Of a DNA stretch of 64,000 nt, positions 60,522 through 64,000 are shown piece by piece; position 1 is the stretch's first letter; each line of letters begins with the position of its first letter. A program made the position numbers and the translations under genes. Under the pieces are notes generated by a model. The model was not told where the DNA came from, made no database searches, and was given only the letters and a program-made list of their open reading frames with translations. The stretch comes from Cohnella fermenti (GTDB lineage: Bacteria > Bacillota > Bacilli > Paenibacillales > Paenibacillaceae). The stretch covers positions 1 to 64,000 of the forward strand of contig NZ_SSOB01000046.1 of assembly GCF_004801405.1 (NCBI RefSeq), given 5' to 3'.

Positions 60522-61418
60522 ATGAATCCGGTTTGGAAACGCAGTTGGCCTATCTATCTGATGATTTTCCCCGGACTGCTTTTCTTTATCGTGTTTCGTT
60601 ACATTCCCATGGGGGGATTGGTGCTAGCCTTCAAGGACTATGACCCCTTCAGCGGATTCTCGGGCAGTCCTTGGGTCGGTTTCGATCACTTTCACAGGCT
60701 GTTTACGCAGCAGGATTTTTGGATCATTTTGCGCAATACGTTCGTATTAAGCGGAATTAATTTGTTCTTCTTTTTCCCGATCCCGATTGCCATGGCCATT
60801 TTGCTGAACGAGGTGAAGCTGCCATGGGTCAGAAAACTCGTGCAGACGACGATCTACATCCCTCACTTTGTATCGTGGGTCGTCGTGGCCGGGATTACCG
60901 TCGTCCTGTTCGCCACCCAGGACGGCGGGATCAACAAGCTGCTGGCAGAGCATGGGCGGCAGCGCATGGAGCTGCTGACGGATCCTTCTTACTTTCAAGC
61001 GCTGTTCCTTACCCAGAACATCTGGAAGGAGATGGGCTGGGGCACAATTATATTCCTTGCCTCGTTAGCCTCTGTGGATCCGGGGCTCTATGAAGCCGCT
61101 TATGTCGACGGGGCGGGTCGTTGGCGTCAGCTATGGCACATCACGCTGCCAAGCCTGAGGACAATCGTTGTCATCATGTTTATTCTGCGATTGGGGCAAA
61201 TCATGGACGTCGGCTTCGAACAGATTTTCCTGCTGCAGAACTCGTTAAATTTGAGCGTATCCGATGTGTTCGATACGTATGTTTACCGCAATGGCGTTCA
61301 GCATGGGGAGTTCGGCTTTACGACGGCGATGGGACTATTCAAGTCGGTTGTCGGGCTGGTCCTGCTCTTGACGTTTAATCGACTGGCGAAGAAGTTTGGA
61401 GAAGAAGGGGTTTACTGA
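60522..61418 (+). CDS. ABC permease (LplB type)
   Basis: 298 residues, six membrane segments; PIYLMIFPGLLFFIVFRYIPMGGLVLAFKDY at the start, and EAA loop LYEAAYVDGAGRWRQLWHITLPSL. Follows the binding-protein gene by 22 bases and precedes the partner permease (TGA-C-ATG). No ATPase gene in the window. Confidence 0.92.
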   Translation: MNPVWKRSWPIYLMIFPGLLFFIVFRYIPMGGLVLAFKDYDPFSGFSGSPWVGFDHFHRLFTQQDFWIILRNTFVLSGINLFFFFPIPIAMAILLNEVKLPWVRKLVQTTIYIPHFVSWVVVAGITVVLFATQDGGINKLLAEHGRQRMELLTDPSYFQALFLTQNIWKEMGWGTIIFLASLASVDPGLYEAAYVDGAGRWRQLWHITLPSLRTIVVIMFILRLGQIMDVGFEQIFLLQNSLNLSVSDVFDTYVYRNGVQHGEFGFTTAMGLFKSVVGLVLLLTFNRLAKKFGEEGVY

Positions 61419-61419
61419 C

Positions 61420-62277
61420 ATGGGGAAAAAATTCAACCTGGTGGCCGATGGCATCCTTTATCTTATCCTCCTTCTCATCGTACTGTTTATCGCCCTTCCC
61501 TTCTCTTATATATTGTTCAGCTCGTTCTCTACGAACGCAGAGTACTATTCGCGAGGATTTTATATTCTCCCGCATAAGTGGACGATTAATGCGTACGGCT
61601 ATTTGGCTATGAACGAGAACTTCATGCAGGCGTACCGCAATACGTTCGTCCTGACAGCCTGCGGGACGGCTATCAGTCTGGGCTTCACCTTGTTTATGGC
61701 TTACGGCTTGTCCAAGCGTTGGCTCCGCGGACGTCGCTTGTTGAACATGCTCGTCTTGTTCACGATGATCTTCCATGGCGGCATGATTCCGACTTATTTG
61801 CTCGTAAGCGAGCTGCATCTGTTAAACAGCTACTGGTCGATCTATTTAACGGGAGCGATTTTCCCTTTTCTGCTCATCATTATGCGAAGCTTCTTCGCAA
61901 GCTTTCCACCCGAGCTCGAGGAGGCGGCGAGAATGGATGGCTGCGGAGAGCTGCAATTGCTGCTTCGAATCGTGCTCCCTCTGTCCATCCCTTCAGTCGT
62001 CACCATTGCGTTGATGTACGGAGTCGCTCATTGGAACAGTTACTTTCAAGCGATTCTTTATCTGAACGATTCCGCCAAGTGGCCGATTCAATCCTTCCTG
62101 CGACAGTTTCTCCTTGACAGCGATACCGGCATGCTGCGATCCGTCGGAAGCTATGAATACGGGCCGCCGGTCAAGATGGCCGCAGTTATCGTGACGGCTC
62201 TTCCTCTGCTGCTATGCTACCCGTTCCTGCAGAAGTACTTTAACAAAGGAATGCTGGTGGGATCGATTAAAGGTTAA
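61420..62277 (+). CDS. ABC permease (LplC/YtcP type)
   Basis: 285 residues from the ATG at 61420 (AGAAGGGG 9 bases ahead), one base after the previous stop; the upstream in-frame ATG overlaps that gene. Six membrane segments, FSYILFSSFSTNAEYYSRGF, EAA loop LEEAARMDGCGELQLLLRIVLPLSIPS, end KGMLVGSIKG. Pairs with the LplB-type permease. Confidence 0.92.
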   Translation: MGKKFNLVADGILYLILLLIVLFIALPFSYILFSSFSTNAEYYSRGFYILPHKWTINAYGYLAMNENFMQAYRNTFVLTACGTAISLGFTLFMAYGLSKRWLRGRRLLNMLVLFTMIFHGGMIPTYLLVSELHLLNSYWSIYLTGAIFPFLLIIMRSFFASFPPELEEAARMDGCGELQLLLRIVLPLSIPSVVTIALMYGVAHWNSYFQAILYLNDSAKWPIQSFLRQFLLDSDTGMLRSVGSYEYGPPVKMAAVIVTALPLLLCYPFLQKYFNKGMLVGSIKG

Positions 62278-62299
62278 CCGGTAAAGGGGCGATCAACGT

Positions 62300-63622
62300 A
62301 TGAGAAACATCTTGATGATCACGACAGATCAGCAGCAATTGAACGCCATGAGCTGTATCGATCCCAGCTATCGGACCCCTCATCTGGATCGATTGGCTGC
62401 GATGGGCGTTCGATTCACAGGGGCTATCAGCACCTCCGCGCAATGCTCTCCATCCCGGGCGTCCTGGATGACGGGAAGATACCCTCATCAAGTCGGGGTC
62501 AACAACATCGGCCACGTTCTGGACCCCAAGGAATGGGGGATTGCCAAGGAATTCAACCTGCACGGCTACGAGACGGTCTACTTCGGCAAGTGGCATCTCG
62601 GTCTGACGCCCGGCGATCATCAGTTCCAAGTGACCGATTACCGCACAGACGGACTGGAGCTTGACGGAGCCAACGAAGACCCTCGGTTTCTAAGCCATCG
62701 AGACGCCGTAACTACCGCACAAGCGCTGAATTACTTGTCCGACTATCAGGGCGCCAAGCCGTTCTTCATGAAAGTGTGCTGGTATATGCCCCATCCGAAC
62801 ACTCCGGAAGATAAGCCGTTTGAATATCTTCCCTCTTATGCTTCGGCAATTCCGCTGGAGGAGATGCCGGTTCCGGACAGCTTCTATGCCGACGATTTGT
62901 CCACCAAGCCGCCGTTCCAGAAGGAGAGAGCTGCGAAGGAGGAATCGGCTCTGACGGAAGCCGTCGTGAAGAGAGATGCCCAGCGCTACCGCGCCATGCT
63001 GACCTTGATGGATCGGAACTTGGGACGGTTGCTTGATCAGTTGGAGAGCAAGGGGCTGTTGGGCGATACGGCCATTCTGTTTACCAGCGACCATGGCGAT
63101 ATGCAGGGAGCGCACCGATTGCGATTAAAGGGGGTGCTTCCGTACAAGGAGCTGTACAACGTTCCGATGATTGTCTACGTTCCGGGGAAGGAGCCGATTC
63201 GCAAGGTCATTCCCGACTTGCTCTCTTCCGCAGCGGTGCCGGGCACGCTGCTCGAAGCCGCCGGGCTGCCGGTCTCCGAATCGTTCGAAGGCGGCTCGTT
63301 CCTGGGTCTATTGGATCGAACGGAGCGATGCCGGGAGGAGTATGTATTCTTCGAGCATTATAAGGCTTATTGGGGGTTCCATCCGCTGCGCGGCATCCAG
63401 ACGGCCAAGTGGAAGTACGTCTTCTACTATGACGAGGATATCGAGGAGATGTACGATCTGGAGGCGGATCCCGACGAGAATGTGAACGTGGCAGGAGACC
63501 CCGCATTATCCGAGATTCGGAGCTCGTTCAAGAATCGGCTGGACCAATGGTGGAAGGAGACCGGGGCGCTGACGCGAGAACCGATACCGGATCCGAATAA
63601 TCCATGGGGAAGGGATATATAA
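62300..63622 (+). CDS. Sulfatase
   Basis: 440 residues; ATG with AAGGGG 10 bases ahead. Metal site MITTDQQQ; signature CSPSRASWMTGRYPH with Cys49 as formylglycine precursor; YFGKWHLG; FTSDHGDMQGAH with Asp/His ligands. No signal peptide, so it would act in the cytoplasm on imported sulfated sugars. Needs a formylglycine-generating enzyme (FGE or anSME), not encoded here. Adjacent to the next sulfatase start with no gap. Confidence 0.92.
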   Translation: MRNILMITTDQQQLNAMSCIDPSYRTPHLDRLAAMGVRFTGAISTSAQCSPSRASWMTGRYPHQVGVNNIGHVLDPKEWGIAKEFNLHGYETVYFGKWHLGLTPGDHQFQVTDYRTDGLELDGANEDPRFLSHRDAVTTAQALNYLSDYQGAKPFFMKVCWYMPHPNTPEDKPFEYLPSYASAIPLEEMPVPDSFYADDLSTKPPFQKERAAKEESALTEAVVKRDAQRYRAMLTLMDRNLGRLLDQLESKGLLGDTAILFTSDHGDMQGAHRLRLKGVLPYKELYNVPMIVYVPGKEPIRKVIPDLLSSAAVPGTLLEAAGLPVSESFEGGSFLGLLDRTERCREEYVFFEHYKAYWGFHPLRGIQTAKWKYVFYYDEDIEEMYDLEADPDENVNVAGDPALSEIRSSFKNRLDQWWKETGALTREPIPDPNNPWGRDI

Positions 63623-64000
63623 ATGAGAATTTTATTTCTGGATTTGGATTCTACCAGCCCGGATCACCTCGGCTGCTACGGGTATCACCGGAACACGTCG
63701 CCGAACATTGACAAGATTGCGGCTGAGGGCGTCCGATTCAACAATTACTACACGTCCGACGCTCCTTGCGCACCGTCTCGAACGGCGCTAATGAGCGGCA
63801 AATTCGGCATTATCAACGGCTTGGTTGGCCATGGCGGAACGGCGGGCGATATGAAGCTCGAGGGGCGGACACGTGAATTGATGGGCAAGCTGTCCAGCGG
63901 CGGCGCCTTTCCGACTTACCTCAGTTTAGCAGCCGACCTGAATACGGTGTTGATTAGTCCCTTCGCTCAGCGGCATTCCACCTTTCACTTCTACGCCGGG
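63623..64000 (+). CDS. Sulfatase, 3' end beyond the window
   Basis: The first 126 codons are present and open to the window end. The ATG directly follows the previous TAA, with AAGGG 8 bases ahead. Begins MRILFLDLDSTSPDHLGCYG (Asp metal ligands) and has CAPSRTALMSGKFG with Cys49 in the sulfatase signature. No signal peptide. Third sulfatase of the cluster, different from the other two, so several sulfate positions or sugars may be processed. Confidence 0.88.
   Translation, partial: MRILFLDLDSTSPDHLGCYGYHRNTSPNIDKIAAEGVRFNNYYTSDAPCAPSRTALMSGKFGIINGLVGHGGTAGDMKLEGRTRELMGKLSSGGAFPTYLSLAADLNTVLISPFAQRHSTFHFYAG

Overview
The window looks like chromosomal DNA of a GC-rich, Gram-positive, spore-former-type bacterium of the Paenibacillaceae (Paenibacillus, Cohnella or a relative). 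The evidence is strong AGGAGG-type ribosome sites, several GTG and TTG starts, lipoboxes, S-layer homology (SLH) anchors, YesM/YesN-type two-component systems, carbohydrate ABC transporters without their own ATPase, and a GH66 enzyme with an inserted CBM35 as in the cycloisomaltooligosaccharide glucanotransferases known from paenibacilli. No tRNA, rRNA, insertion sequence, phage gene or CRISPR array was seen.

Layout, left to right. (1) 1-12.1 kb: the first codons of a gene leaving the window, then one giant minus-strand gene for a 3930-residue cell-wall protein with a legume-lectin-like head, 34 Ig-like repeats and three SLH domains. (2) 12.9-16.1 kb: a Pro/Gly/His-rich protein and an mhqR-mhqO-mhqD quinone/thiol-stress cluster with palindromic operators. 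(3) 16.6-24 kb: a minus-strand set of transglutaminase-like lipoprotein, response regulator, histidine kinase, MMPL transporter and TVP38/VTT membrane protein. (4) 24.2-24.7 kb: ten 51-bp tandem repeats. (5) 24.9-29.5 kb: a Fur-box-controlled heme-uptake pair, a small secreted NEAT protein and an SLH-anchored NEAT protein. (6) 30.3-34.2 kb: L-arabinose genes araB, araD and araR with two AraR boxes. (7) 34.2-38.4 kb: an AraC regulator divergent from a Gfo/Idh/MocA dehydrogenase and two TIM-barrel sugar isomerase-like genes. (8) 39-56.4 kb: an alpha-1,6-glucan (dextran) locus with sensor kinase, regulator, two solute-binding proteins, two permeases, an intracellular GH66 enzyme and a secreted 1785-residue GH66-CBM35-CBM35-GH15 protein; a lone DUF559-like nuclease gene follows. 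(9) 56.4-64 kb: a sulfated-glycan locus with an AraC regulator divergent from a frameshifted sulfatase, a binding protein, two permeases, a sulfatase and another sulfatase cut by the window end.

How the dextran locus may work (inference): the secreted GH66 module cuts dextran and may close fragments into cyclic isomaltooligosaccharides; the fused GH15 module nibbles linear chain ends, which cycles lack; the ABC system imports the product and the signal-less GH66 enzyme opens it inside the cell. The second binding protein sits directly behind the kinase/regulator pair and may belong to sensing rather than transport.

The least explained structure is in the non-coding DNA. One family of short hairpin repeats (ATGYGA-4 A/T-TCRCAT) occupies most large intergenic gaps from 0.1 to 37.4 kb and is amplified as the 51-bp array. 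A second, similarly built family (GATGYA-A/T-TRCATC) occurs only at 38.4-39.0 and 50.8-51.4 kb, within two colinear but inverted copies of a composite repeat about 0.6 kb long that flank the dextran enzymes and transporter.
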